Shown: positions 17,605-26,677 of the stretch, piece after piece
How the letters are laid out: each line of letters opens with the position of its first letter
Numbering within the stretch: position 1 is the first letter of the stretch
DNA from: Erythrobacter insulae
Lineage (GTDB): Bacteria; Pseudomonadota; Alphaproteobacteria; Sphingomonadales; Sphingomonadaceae
Assembly (NCBI RefSeq): GCF_007004095.1
Contig: NZ_VHJK01000001.1
Location: 186,001-250,000, forward strand
DNA: 64,000 nucleotides
Direction of reading: 5' to 3'
Position numbers and translations under genes: made by a program
Notes under the pieces: model-generated
Databases searched by the model: none
What the model saw: the letters and a program-made list of their open reading frames with translations, nothing else
What the model was told of the DNA's origin: nothing

Positions 17605-19242
17605 TTGCGTCAATTGCAGGGCATGGATTCATCGTTCGTAGCGTTGGAATCGCCAAATTCGCCGATGCATATCGGTAACTTGCTTATCTACAATCCGGCT
17701 ACTGCGCCCGGCGGTTTTGTCAGATTCAAAGATATCCTGCAATTTTTCAGAGACCGGATGCAATTGTCCAAGACAATGCGCCAGCGTTTGGTCCGCGTCC
17801 CGCTGGATCTGGATTATCCATACTGGATCGAAGATCCTGATTTCGATCTGGAATATCATGTCCGGCACGTCGCGCTGCCCAAACCGGGCGATTGGCGGCA
17901 ATTGTGTATCCAGACAGCGCGGATTCACGCCCGCCCGATGGACCTCACCCGTCCGCCATGGGAATTCACCGTTATCGAAGGGCTGGACAATGTCCGCGAT
18001 TTTCCGCCCGGTTGCTTTGGATTTGTAACCAAAGTCCATCATTCGGCGATCGACGGGATGAGCGGGATTGATTTGATGGAGGCGCTTCACACCGTCACCC
18101 CTTCCACAGCGCCGCCGAACAAGCCCGATGACTGGAAACCGGAAAAGATCCCCGGACCGGCTGAATTGCTCGGCAAATCCTATATCAACGCGCTGCTCAA
18201 TCCGCTTAAACAGGCGCAGGTTGCCGCGCAGGCTATCCCCGGTGTGGCCAGTGCAATCAAAGGTCTGGTGACCCGCGATTTTAAGTTGAGCACCGATCTT
18301 GTCCCGCCGCGCACGCGCTTTAACCGCTCGATCTCATCGCACCGCGTGGTGGAAGGGCGCAGTTTCTCGCTGACCGATTTGAAATCAATCCGCGCGCTGT
18401 TGCCCGAGGCGAAAGTGAACGATGTGGCATTGTCGATTATCGGCGGTGCGCTGAACAAATATCTTACCGCGAAAGACGATCTGCCTAAATCGACCATGAC
18501 GGCGATGGCGCCCATTTCGGTCCGTTCGGACAATGAAAAAGGCGATATGGGCAATCAGGTCGCAGCTATGATTGCACCGCTGGGCACGCATATCGTCGAT
18601 CCGAAAGAACGGCTTGATTATGTGTTTGCCCAGACAAGCAATTCCAAAGCCATGACCAACGCGCTGGGCGCTCGCACCATGACAGAGGTCAGCAAGGTCA
18701 ACCCGCTGCTTTATATGGCGCTGGGTTCGCAATTGTTCAGCCGCGTCAGCCTGGCCCACCGCGTCGCGATGCCATTCAACACCGTTGTGACGAATGTACC
18801 GGGCCCGCCGATCCACATTTATTCCGCCGGTGCGCGGATGGAAAGTATGGCGCTTTCCCTGATCTGTCTGACGGATGGTCTGGGCCTTGCCCATATTGTC
18901 CAAAGCTATGTCGACGAAGCGATTATCAGTTTCACGGCGTGCCGGGATATCATGCCCGACCCGGAATTTTATTCGCAGTGTCTGCAAGATAGCTTTGATG
19001 ATATGCTGGCCGCAGCGCGAGCTGTCGAAGGCAAACCCGCATCCAAGACGCAGGCTTCAAAAGCCCGGCCAGATAAATCCGCGCCCGCTAAAACGCCTGC
19101 TCCGAAAACCACGGCGCGCAAAGCGCCCGCCAAAAGAGCAGCCTCAACCAAAACTTCGACCGCCCGAAAAACACCATCAAAAGCAGCGGCGAAGCGCAAA
19201 CCTACAACTACAATTGGTCGCAAGTCGAAGGAGACGAAATAA
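17605..19242 (+). CDS. Wax ester synthase / diacylglycerol acyltransferase with basic tail
   Basis: A 545-residue WS/DGAT enzyme that moves an acyl group from acyl-CoA to a fatty alcohol or diacylglycerol. The active-site motif HHSAIDG is at 145-151, and the PPxWE-type motif reads TRPPWEFTVIEG near 115. The second domain has the SVRSDNEKGDMGNQVAAMI and NVPGPP blocks near 312 and 398. Residues 477-545 form a low-complexity Lys/Ala/Pro/Thr tail like histone H1, which is not part of the family. The start is TTG 17605, supported by GGGAGAG ending five bases before it; the protein then begins MRQLQGMDSSF, the usual family N-terminus. The stop overlaps the next start by one base. Confidence 0.92.
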   Translation: MRQLQGMDSSFVALESPNSPMHIGNLLIYNPATAPGGFVRFKDILQFFRDRMQLSKTMRQRLVRVPLDLDYPYWIEDPDFDLEYHVRHVALPKPGDWRQLCIQTARIHARPMDLTRPPWEFTVIEGLDNVRDFPPGCFGFVTKVHHSAIDGMSGIDLMEALHTVTPSTAPPNKPDDWKPEKIPGPAELLGKSYINALLNPLKQAQVAAQAIPGVASAIKGLVTRDFKLSTDLVPPRTRFNRSISSHRVVEGRSFSLTDLKSIRALLPEAKVNDVALSIIGGALNKYLTAKDDLPKSTMTAMAPISVRSDNEKGDMGNQVAAMIAPLGTHIVDPKERLDYVFAQTSNSKAMTNALGARTMTEVSKVNPLLYMALGSQLFSRVSLAHRVAMPFNTVVTNVPGPPIHIYSAGARMESMALSLICLTDGLGLAHIVQSYVDEAIISFTACRDIMPDPEFYSQCLQDSFDDMLAAARAVEGKPASKTQASKARPDKSAPAKTPAPKTTARKAPAKRAASTKTSTARKTPSKAAAKRKPTTTIGRKSKETK

Positions 19243-20066
19243 TGGCAAGCATGGCCCCCAGTCCGCATGCCGGTGGACTTGAACTGCCCGCAGCAGTTCC
19301 GCCCAACCGGTTCTGGACTCTCGCCGAAGGCCGCGCCTTCTTTGAACTCGGCGCATTTTATGCGACCGCACCTTTATTGATGACATTGCCAAAGGGCGAT
19401 GGTCATCCGGTTATGGCGTTGCCCGGCTTCATGGCGACCGACAGTTCGACCGTGCCGATGCGCAGACTGCTCAAACGCTTGAATTATGATGCGCATGGCT
19501 GGGAAGCTGGCCGCAATATTCGGGTAAATGAAGAGCTCTTGTCGCGGCTTGAGCATCAGCTTAACCGCCATTTCAAAGATACGGGCCGCAAGGTTTCGCT
19601 GATCGGTTGGAGCCTTGGCGGCGTGCTGGCACGCGAATTGGCCAAACTTCACCCTGAAAAAGTGCGCCAGGTCATCAGTCTGGGCAGCCCGATTTCCGAT
19701 GATCGCAATCACACCAACGCAGCGCGCCTGTTCAAGCTGTTTAACGGCGATGAGCCCGAAAAATTGCGCGGCGGCCAGTTCGAGGGGCTCGATATCGCTC
19801 CGCCTGTTCCGACAACATCGATCTGGACCAAAACCGATGGCGTGGTCCATTGGCGCGGCAGTGTCCAACATGCTCATAAGGGACATGAGACGCAGCCGTT
19901 TGAAAACATCGAAGTTTATGCCAGCCATTGCGGGCTTGGCGTGAACCCGAGCGTGATGATCGCTCTGGCGGATCGACTGGCTCAGAAAGAGGGCGATTGG
20001 GCTCCATTCGAAGCCAAAATCCATCAACGCCTTCTGTTTCCAAAGGTCCGCCTCGACCTTCCCTGA
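19242..20066 (+). CDS. Alpha/beta hydrolase coupled to wax-ester synthase
   Basis: A 274-residue alpha/beta hydrolase. The nucleophile elbow is GWSLGG (Ser124) and the oxyanion region is HPVMALPGFMATDSST. Likely acid and His positions are in the TSIWTKTDGVVHW and YASHCGLGVNP segments near the C-terminus. No clear signal peptide. TAATG overlap with the upstream wax-ester synthase shows translational coupling, so it most likely acts on the same neutral lipids as an esterase or lipase, or in lipid-body turnover. A terminator follows after about 30 bases. Confidence 0.85.
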   Translation: MASMAPSPHAGGLELPAAVPPNRFWTLAEGRAFFELGAFYATAPLLMTLPKGDGHPVMALPGFMATDSSTVPMRRLLKRLNYDAHGWEAGRNIRVNEELLSRLEHQLNRHFKDTGRKVSLIGWSLGGVLARELAKLHPEKVRQVISLGSPISDDRNHTNAARLFKLFNGDEPEKLRGGQFEGLDIAPPVPTTSIWTKTDGVVHWRGSVQHAHKGHETQPFENIEVYASHCGLGVNPSVMIALADRLAQKEGDWAPFEAKIHQRLLFPKVRLDLP

Positions 20067-20098
20067 GCGGTCATCGCGATTACGCCAAACAAATAAAG

Positions 20099-20136
20099 GG
20101 CCGCAGCTTTTCCCAAGAGAAGCTGCGGCCTTGTTG
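20099..20136. terminator. Bidirectional terminator between convergent genes
   Basis: GGCCGCAGCTT (20099-20109) pairs perfectly with AAGCTGCGGCC (20120-20130). T-rich sequence follows on the plus strand and A/T sequence precedes it, so it can serve both the hydrolase gene and the convergent TonB receptor gene. Confidence 0.75.
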
Positions 20137-20177
20137 TGTTTGGGCCCCGTTTTATCAGGAACGTATGACGATCAGGC

Positions 20178-23100
20178 TTAGAACAGTTTTCTGATATCAA
20201 TCCCGATGAAACGGCCAGTCGGGTCAATCAGGAACTGCTGATAATTGATCGGCGTATTCCCGCTTTCATCGGTAACATCACGGCGCGCGTCGAAAATGTT
20301 ATCAGCGCGCAGGCTGATCCGCAGATTTTTAAGAACGCCTTCGTTCTTGCCGATCAGCTCCCCGACATTGGAGAACAGGCGCAGGTCAAACCGCAGCAAA
20401 TCTTCAAAGAAGATATCGCTGCTGCCCGGCAGACCCGAACCGTTCAGCCGTGTTTCACCGGTGTAAATGCCCGAAAGCCGCATCCCAATGCCCGAGCCGA
20501 AGACGCCAGCTTCAAGCCGGGTGCTGTTGCGCGGGAAGCCGAATGCCCCTGTGGCGTCGCCGTCGAGCTGATCCAGCGGGGCAAGGCCCGGAGCAATGAT
20601 AATCTCATTTTCCAGCTCAAGAGTGTGATTGAGCGAGACAAAGTAACGGAAGCCAGAAAATGAGCGCTGGGCGAGCGGGTTGAAACCACCGGGAGGGCCG
20701 CCGCGGGCCTGCCCGCCGCCGCTTTGCCCGCCGCTTTGGGCAGCTTGGCTCTGACCGCCTTGACCACCGGCTTCGGCTGAACAGAAACGCTCACGCAAAG
20801 ACGCGATGCGTTCATCGCTGATATTGCCATTTTCATCGCGCAGCCGGCCCAGCATCATACCGGCCATGCTGGGATCAAAACCGGGCAATTCATCCGATAC
20901 GTCTTCGCCCGCCTCGATCCGGGCGATTAGCGCGCGAATACGCGCGGCGCCATCATCGGCGCAGGCGATTGCCCGGAATGCGGCAAACCCTTGCGGGCGT
21001 TCGCCATCAGGCGCGTCACCGGGAGGTCCGCCAAAGCTGGCCGGGTCAACGCTGCAAATTTGTTCTCTGACAGCGGCGAGCCGTTCTTGATCAACGTCCC
21101 CGTTATCATCGCGAACCCGCGAAAGCAGCCGTTCGAAACGCTGGGCATCAAAGCCTGGGATAACGGTGGAGAGGTCCTCTCCATTCTCGCTCGCTTCGAC
21201 CAGACGGATGAGAACATCCAATCCGTCATCTGCGCAAATACGGGTGCGGAATTGCATGAATGCGGCGCGCTGGTCGGCGCTTGGCGCACCGCTTTCTGGT
21301 CTGCCTGCTCCCTCGCCTTGAGGCCGCCCTTGAGCCTCTCCGCCGCCATTCGCATCAGAGCCGCCGCTTTGCGGCCTGCCGCCACCGGGCGGGCCTCCTC
21401 CGGGCCGTCCGCCGCGACTGCTACCGCCAATGCTGCCTCTGGTCGACAAACCGAATTGCAGACGATCTGCCCGCGTTTCGGCAAAGGTAACCGCGCGGTT
21501 ATCCACCGCCAGCAACCGGCCACCGGCATCGCGTGTGACACGGCCCGGAAAAGCAGCTTCGATCTCAGGCGAAATTACGGGAAAACCGCTGGTTACATCG
21601 TCTGACCGGTTGCGGACATACTCGACTGTAAAACGGGTATTTTCCCAGAACGGCAATTCCCAGTTCGCGGCAAATTTCCAGTCGCGCTGGGTCTCTGCCA
21701 GCAGATCGGGATTACCGCCGGTTGTCACATTGGCGAGCACAGTTTCGCCATTGGTAAAATCAAACACCGGCGCGTTGAATGTCGTGACTTCGGGATCGCC
21801 CAGTGCCGACAAAGACGGCGCGACCTCGCGCTGGATATATGTTGCGGACAGATTGAGCGTATCGGTCGGCTCCCATGTCAGACCAATCGTGTAATCGCCC
21901 AAGGTTCCGAAATCGGACAGGTGATCCAAGCCGATTTGCGCGTTGAGTGAGAAGCTGCCCAGCGCATCGGCAAAGCCCGTGCGGCGGCTGGTGATCGGAA
22001 TGACCAGATTGACGCCGGTTGATAGTTCGCCGCGCGTCAGATCCGCGGATTGAAGTGTGCGGCTGTCAGAGGATTGCAGATTGGTCCAGTTGTACCCGAC
22101 ATCGAAGGTCGCAAGCAGCTCTCCGGCTGGCAGATCGGCCAAGGGGCCGCGTAGCGTATTCAGCGTGCTTGCACTGATATTGCGGCTGTCGGCAACCTCG
22201 AAACCCGGTGCAACGCTGCTGGGCAAAGCACCATCAAGGGCAAACGTGCCAGCCAAAGCATCTGCTTCGAAGGTGGTGGTATCAAACCTGCGATCAATCT
22301 CGCGCGTTGTTTCGGCGATACTGGCATCAAACGTGGTCGTCAGACGAAATGCATTAACCGGCTTTGTGATCGAGCCCGAGCTTGAAATCGTATCGACCGC
22401 AACGCGCTGTTCCAGAGGCGTGTCCGCGCCAAAAGTGCGCACCGCGCTGTTGCCGGAATCATCAGTTAGCAGAACCGTGTTGAGACCCTGCAAAGTGCGG
22501 CGGTCGGACCGGTCATAATTGATATTCGCGCTAACCGATGTGCCGCTGTCGATGAAGGCTTTCGCCCAGCTGATATTACCCTCTAGCGAGCGGCTGTCCG
22601 CAATCAGGCTGCGAAAGGCCGCCTGATCGGGATCGCCAGCGATATCGGAAATCGAAGACGGCGTCTGAATGATATCGCGCTCATCCTCGGTCAGCAGCGA
22701 TGTATCGCTAGCTTCAAGGTTTACGTTGATACGCGCACCATTGGCGATTTGCAGGAAACCAAGCTGTTGTTCGCGCACATTATAACCGCCGCGTGATGGG
22801 CCTTCGAATTCGAATTCCACTTCGGCGTTGCGGTAATCGTCTTTCAGGATAAGATTGATGACCCTGCGATCAGGCGGAAAGCCAAATCGCTGTGCTGTTT
22901 CTTCTGGGAAAACCTCTACGCGGGCAAGCGATTCGGGCGGGTAATTGGCAAATTCGCGGAATGACCCGACGCGGATACCATTGATCAGAATGACGGGGCG
23001 GCCGCCGCCGCCGCGGCCGCGGGCAGAGCCTGTCTGATTGCTGATCTGGGTGATCAATTCGGAAATCGAAGTCACGCCTTCGGCAGCGATATCTTCCTCT

Positions 23101-23375
23101 CCGAGCTCAAGAAGCGGGGCTTGCTCCACATTTAGCTGTCCGCGCAGCCGGCCAGCACTGACAACGATTTCCCCGACACCAACACCCTGCTCATCGCGGG
23201 GATCCTGGGCGGTTTGGTCGGATTGCGATTGCTGCGTTGCCGCTGCCTCGGCTGCGTTCTCGTTCGCGACATTATCAGCGTATGCGACACCGGGCACAGC
23301 CAACAGGCCGATCCACGTGGTTGCTGCACACACACCGGAGCGCAGTTTTGCGCGAGAGGAGAGATAGGGGATCAT
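20178..23375 (-). CDS. TonB-dependent receptor with duplicated Cys-bracketed insert
   Basis: A 1065-residue outer-membrane receptor. A signal peptide covers 1-33 (cleavage after AYA). The plug domain follows (about 85-180, with EIVVSAGRLRGQ, ISELITQISNQTG and RPVILINGIRVGSFREF). The barrel fills the rest and ends DIRKLF with the C-terminal aromatic residue of such barrels. Residues 647-900 interrupt the barrel with Gly/Pro/Gln-rich spacers and two copies of a 71-residue unit (706-776 and 797-867). The N-terminal spacer 38-62 is Ala/Gln-rich. The ligand is unknown; TonB receptors import siderophores, glycans, B12 or metals. It stands alone, with no adjacent ABC or MFS importer. Confidence 0.88.
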   Translation of the reverse strand: MIPYLSSRAKLRSGVCAATTWIGLLAVPGVAYADNVANENAAEAAATQQSQSDQTAQDPRDEQGVGVGEIVVSAGRLRGQLNVEQAPLLELGEEDIAAEGVTSISELITQISNQTGSARGRGGGGRPVILINGIRVGSFREFANYPPESLARVEVFPEETAQRFGFPPDRRVINLILKDDYRNAEVEFEFEGPSRGGYNVREQQLGFLQIANGARINVNLEASDTSLLTEDERDIIQTPSSISDIAGDPDQAAFRSLIADSRSLEGNISWAKAFIDSGTSVSANINYDRSDRRTLQGLNTVLLTDDSGNSAVRTFGADTPLEQRVAVDTISSSGSITKPVNAFRLTTTFDASIAETTREIDRRFDTTTFEADALAGTFALDGALPSSVAPGFEVADSRNISASTLNTLRGPLADLPAGELLATFDVGYNWTNLQSSDSRTLQSADLTRGELSTGVNLVIPITSRRTGFADALGSFSLNAQIGLDHLSDFGTLGDYTIGLTWEPTDTLNLSATYIQREVAPSLSALGDPEVTTFNAPVFDFTNGETVLANVTTGGNPDLLAETQRDWKFAANWELPFWENTRFTVEYVRNRSDDVTSGFPVISPEIEAAFPGRVTRDAGGRLLAVDNRAVTFAETRADRLQFGLSTRGSIGGSSRGGRPGGGPPGGGRPQSGGSDANGGGEAQGRPQGEGAGRPESGAPSADQRAAFMQFRTRICADDGLDVLIRLVEASENGEDLSTVIPGFDAQRFERLLSRVRDDNGDVDQERLAAVREQICSVDPASFGGPPGDAPDGERPQGFAAFRAIACADDGAARIRALIARIEAGEDVSDELPGFDPSMAGMMLGRLRDENGNISDERIASLRERFCSAEAGGQGGQSQAAQSGGQSGGGQARGGPPGGFNPLAQRSFSGFRYFVSLNHTLELENEIIIAPGLAPLDQLDGDATGAFGFPRNSTRLEAGVFGSGIGMRLSGIYTGETRLNGSGLPGSSDIFFEDLLRFDLRLFSNVGELIGKNEGVLKNLRISLRADNIFDARRDVTDESGNTPINYQQFLIDPTGRFIGIDIRKLF
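20775..21260 (-). repeat. Two-copy protein repeat inside the TonB receptor
   Basis: Copy 1 (residues 706-776, 21048-21260) and copy 2 (797-867, 20775-20987) are aligned without gaps at the key positions. Both begin FxxFRxxxCADDG, include a GEDxSxxxPGFD core and an RDxNGxxxxERxAxxRExxCS end. Each has exactly two Cys, 60 residues apart (C714/C774 and C805/C865). The flanks are Gly-rich linkers (647-703, 777-796, 868-898). Confidence 0.85.
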
Positions 23376-23597
23376 GATTGACCTTTGATAGGGACGCGTT
23401 GTTCAAACAAGCGGCTGAATTGTATCGAATTGCATTGCGGAGCTTGGTATGGCCTATCAACTTGCCGCGGCGCGGCGGGTTCCGCTCTGGACGATCAAAT
23501 GTCGCAGAAGGCTTTCCTTTTGCTGCAGTCATCGTTAAACGGCGCGCCATGATCGACAGACGCCATCTTTTTTGGTGTCTCAATGTAAAGGAAATAC

Positions 23598-23855
23598 ATG
23601 GCCAAGGAAGAACTCCTCGAAATGCGCGGGCGCGTCGTCGAGCTGCTGCCCAATGCGATGTTCCGGGTAGAGCTTGAAAACGGCCATGAAGTGCTCGGCC
23701 ACACAGCAGGCAAAATGCGGAAAAACCGCATCCGTGTGCTGGTGGGCGATGAAGTGCTGTGCGAACTCACGCCATATGATTTGACCAAGGCGCGCATCAC
23801 CTATCGCTTTATGCCCGGTCGCGGCGGCCCCGGTCAGGGCCCCGGCCCCGCATAA
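23598..23855 (+). CDS. infA: Translation initiation factor IF-1
   Basis: An 85-residue OB-fold protein that binds the ribosomal A site. It begins [20 protein letters not shown] and has the [15 protein letters not shown] and [15 protein letters not shown] segments of the family. The usual 72 residues are followed by a 13-residue Gly/Pro tail ([12 protein letters not shown]). AAGGA lies seven bases before the ATG. It heads a four-gene run with maf, the RNase E/G-like gene and yacG. Confidence 0.97.
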   Translation: MAKEELLEMRGRVVELLPNAMFRVELENGHEVLGHTAGKMRKNRIRVLVGDEVLCELTPYDLTKARITYRFMPGRGGPGQGPGPA

Positions 23856-23870
23856 TTGCACGGCGCGCTG

Positions 23871-24443
23871 ATGAGCGCCCTTCACCTGACTCTGGCTTCG
23901 GCGAGCCCAAGACGGCGCGATTTGCTCGCACGGCTTGGAATTGTGCCGGATGCAATCGCGCCAGCAGATATCGACGAGACACCCCGCGATGGAGAGCGGC
24001 CGCGCGACTATGCGCTGCGCATGGGTGAGGAAAAAGCGGCGGCTCTTGATGCGCCCGGCTTTGTCCTGGCCGGTGACACAGTGGTCGCGGCAGGGCGGCG
24101 AATCCTGCCCAAAACCGAGGATGCGATCGAAGCGCGGCGCTGTCTCGAATTGCTTTCAGGGCGGCGGCACACCGTGCTTTCCAGCGTGGTTCTTCGTCTG
24201 CCGGATGGTTCGCTTAAATCGCGCCTCAGCGAAAATGTGGTGCGATTCAAATCACTCAGCCGCGATGAAATTGACGCCTATCTTGCCGGCGATGAATGGC
24301 GCGGCAAAGCGGGCGGATACGCTATTCAGGGGCGTGCCGAGGCGCTGATCCAATGGATGCGCGGCAGCCATTCCAGCGTTATGGGCCTGCCGCTTTACGA
24401 AACCCGCGCTCTGCTCAAATCCGCAGGGTTTCCCATTGGCTGA
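23871..24443 (+). CDS. maf: Maf family nucleotide pyrophosphatase
   Basis: A 190-residue Maf protein that hydrolyses non-canonical or dTTP/UTP nucleotides. Motifs are LASASPRRRDLLARLG at the N-terminus, VLAGDTVVAAGRRILPKTEDA near 65, SGRRHTVLSSVVL near 95, and YAIQGRAEALIQWMRGSHSSVMGLPLYET near 150. ATG 23871 is used; an in-frame TTG at 23856 directly follows the infA stop but would add five residues of no family likeness. The stop overlaps the next gene by eight bases. Confidence 0.93.
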   Translation: MSALHLTLASASPRRRDLLARLGIVPDAIAPADIDETPRDGERPRDYALRMGEEKAAALDAPGFVLAGDTVVAAGRRILPKTEDAIEARRCLELLSGRRHTVLSSVVLRLPDGSLKSRLSENVVRFKSLSRDEIDAYLAGDEWRGKAGGYAIQGRAEALIQWMRGSHSSVMGLPLYETRALLKSAGFPIG

Positions 24444-25386
24444 ATGGCTGATCGAAGAAGGCATCGGCGAACACCGCGCTTTGCTGGTCGAAAACGACGA
24501 GGTTTGCGCGGCAAAGGTTTACTGGCCGGGCGAACTCTATGCCGGAATGGTCGCTTCAGCGCATCTGACCTCCAAAAACGCAGGGGCACGCCGGGGCACG
24601 GCGCACTTGCACGGCGGTACAGCTGTGCTGGTCGATCAGCTTCCCCGTGATGTGACAGAAGGGGCGCAAATCACGCTCCGCATTGTTCGCGCGCCAATTG
24701 CCGAACGCGGCCGGCTAAAACTTGCTCAAGCCCGGTTTTGCACAGATGACGCGCCCGTTTCCGCGGCGCCTCTTCCGCAGGGCAAAACAGTCCGCCGGTT
24801 TCCGGCTGGTTTATGGGAAGAAGTCTGGCCCAGCGCAGCGGCAGGTGCATTGGAGTTCGAGGGGGGATCGCTTCTGGTTTCGCCCACCCCCGCTATGACA
24901 CTGATCGACATCGATTGCAGTGACATCAAAAACGGCAATCCCGGCGCAATCCCCGCCATCGCCAAAGCGTTGAGATGGTTCGATATTGGCGGGAATATCG
25001 GCGTGGATTTTCCAACGATCACCGAAAAATCCGAGCGCAAGAGGATCGATGCGCTTCTGGATAAGCACCTTTCCGATTGGCCGCATGAACGCACCGCCAT
25101 GAACGGGTTTGGCTTTGTCCAGCTGGTCGCACGGCTTGAAGGCCCTTCATTGCTCCAACGTTTTGCCACGTCACGCACGGCAATGTGCGCGCGAATGGCG
25201 CTGCGCCGCGCAGAACAGGCCGAGGGTCACGGCGTAATTCTGATGACCGTGCACCCTGCTCTTAAATCCGAATTAAAACCCGAATGGCTGGATGAATTGG
25301 CGCGCCGTACCGGCAAACAGGTGCGGATTGAAACAAGTCCGTCCCTTGCACTTGAAGCGGCGCAGGCCCAAATAATCGGATCATGA
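24436..25386 (+). CDS. Short ribonuclease E/G-like protein
   Basis: A 316-residue protein of the RNase E/G family, shorter than RNase G (about 490). The N-terminus (EWLIEEGIGEHRALLVEND) and the S1-like region (WPGELYAGMVAS) fit the family. The two catalytic metal Asp appear kept: D158 in TLIDIDCS and D191 in NIGVDFPTIT. The zinc-link CPxC motif and the C-terminal small domain of RNase E/G are absent. It starts with TTG 24436, overlapping maf by eight bases, and its stop overlaps yacG by four bases. It probably processes or decays RNA, but its activity in this short form is not established. Confidence 0.78.
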   Translation: MAEWLIEEGIGEHRALLVENDEVCAAKVYWPGELYAGMVASAHLTSKNAGARRGTAHLHGGTAVLVDQLPRDVTEGAQITLRIVRAPIAERGRLKLAQARFCTDDAPVSAAPLPQGKTVRRFPAGLWEEVWPSAAAGALEFEGGSLLVSPTPAMTLIDIDCSDIKNGNPGAIPAIAKALRWFDIGGNIGVDFPTITEKSERKRIDALLDKHLSDWPHERTAMNGFGFVQLVARLEGPSLLQRFATSRTAMCARMALRRAEQAEGHGVILMTVHPALKSELKPEWLDELARRTGKQVRIETSPSLALEAAQAQIIGS

Positions 25387-25571
25387 GCACGAAGCCGCAA
25401 AAACCCTGCCCGATCTGTAAAAAGCCGCGCAGCGAGGAACACACACCGTTTTGTTCGACCCGGTGCAAGGACCGCGATCTCGCGAAGTGGTTTGGCGATG
25501 GCTATGCTGTGCCCGCGCGTCCGGCATCTCCCGAAGAAATCGCCAGCGCCGATTGGGATGCACAGGACTAA
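25383..25571 (+). CDS. yacG: DNA gyrase inhibitor YacG
   Basis: A 62-residue zinc protein. Cys9, Cys12, Cys24 and Cys28 (CPIC and FCSTRC) form the treble-clef site, followed by the family sequence CKDRDLAKWFGDGYAVP. YacG binds GyrB and blocks DNA binding in E. coli. ATGA overlap with the upstream gene shows it is the last gene of the infA-maf-RNase-yacG run. Confidence 0.95.
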   Translation: MSTKPQKPCPICKKPRSEEHTPFCSTRCKDRDLAKWFGDGYAVPARPASPEEIASADWDAQD

Positions 25572-25690
25572 ACCTCTTTAGACAGATAATGGCCATTTCC
25601 TCTTGCCAAGCGCGCGAGGGTTCGCCATAGGCCCGCACTCATTTGCTCGCCGGTCTGGCTGATTCAGACATGACCGTCGCCGCAGCGAGT

Positions 25691-25765
25691 GCCCGGGTAG
25701 CTCAGGGGTAGAGCAGCGGATTGAAAATCCGCGTGTCGGTGGTTCGATTCCGCCCCCGGGCACCA
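25691..25765 (+). tRNA. tRNA-Phe (GAA)
   Basis: A 75-base cloverleaf. The acceptor GCCCGGG (25691-25697) pairs with CCCGGGC (25755-25761), followed by ACCA with the CCA encoded. The D arm is GCTCAGGGGTAGAGC, the anticodon loop TTGAAAA carries GAA, and the T arm is GTGGTTCGATTCC-like. It lies 119 bases after yacG and 38 bases before purC. Confidence 0.97.
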
Positions 25766-25803
25766 CGCTTTGCGGTTTGCAACAGAGCTGGGAGGCTCCG
25801 CAT

Positions 25804-26610
25804 ATGTCCCGTCGTCGCCAGATTTACGAAGGCAAGGCTAAAATCCTCTACGAGGGTCCAGAGCCAGGCACGATCATCCAGTATTTCAAAGATGATGCGA
25901 CGGCTTTCAACGCCGAGAAAAAAGGCACGATCAACGGCAAGGGTGTGATCAACAATCGCATCAGCGAGCATGTGTTCAGCCGCCTGTCTCACATCGGCAT
26001 ACCAACCCATTTCATTCGCCGCCTCAACATGCGCGAACAGCTTGTCCGTCAGGTGGAAATCATCCCGATCGAAGTCGTGCTGCGCAATGTTGCCGCCGGT
26101 TCGATCTGCAAACGGCTTGGTCTTGAAGAAGGTGAACCGCTACCGCACACCCTGATCGAATATTATTACAAGGATGATGCGCTGGGCGATCCTTTGATCG
26201 CTGAAGAGCACATCGCCTGTTTCCAATGGGCCACGCATGAGGAAATGCACGACATCTCCTCGATGGCGATCCGCATCAATGATTTCATGTGCGGCATGTT
26301 TGCAGCGATTGATATCCGTCTGGTCGATTTCAAACTGGAGTTTGGCCGGCTTTACGATGGCGATTACAGCCGCGTCATTCTGGCAGATGAAATCAGCCCG
26401 GATGGCTGCCGCCTGTGGGACATGAAAACGGGCGAGAAACTGGACAAGGACCGTTTCCGCCGCGATCTCGGCGGCGAGGAAGAGGCATATCGCGAGGTCG
26501 CGCGCCGGCTTGGCTTGCTTCAGGATGAAGACAGCAACCCCGGCGAGGTGCTTGATCTATCAAGCCACCGCACGCGTCTTCGCGGAACTCCGCCCGCACC
26601 CAAGAAGTAA
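25804..26610 (+). CDS. purC: Phosphoribosylaminoimidazole-succinocarboxamide synthase
   Basis: A 268-residue enzyme of purine synthesis joining CAIR and aspartate with ATP. Motifs are [20 protein letters not shown] at the N-terminus, [35 protein letters not shown] and [40 protein letters not shown] about eight bases upstream fixes ATG 25804; an upstream TTG at 25777 is not needed. purS and purQ are 3 kb downstream. Confidence 0.97.
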   Translation: MSRRRQIYEGKAKILYEGPEPGTIIQYFKDDATAFNAEKKGTINGKGVINNRISEHVFSRLSHIGIPTHFIRRLNMREQLVRQVEIIPIEVVLRNVAAGSICKRLGLEEGEPLPHTLIEYYYKDDALGDPLIAEEHIACFQWATHEEMHDISSMAIRINDFMCGMFAAIDIRLVDFKLEFGRLYDGDYSRVILADEISPDGCRLWDMKTGEKLDKDRFRRDLGGEEEAYREVARRLGLLQDEDSNPGEVLDLSSHRTRLRGTPPAPKK

Positions 26611-26677
26611 AGCTGACAGACAGAATTCTTGCGTTACAGTGCGCCTGAACAGATTATTCAGGGCCCGCCTTTAACTT

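Noticed and set aside
20178..23375. Gly-rich insert as sign of frameshift in the TonB gene
   Set aside because: The frame is open throughout, the two repeats are coherent in it, and barrel strands resume after it; a true insert, not an error.
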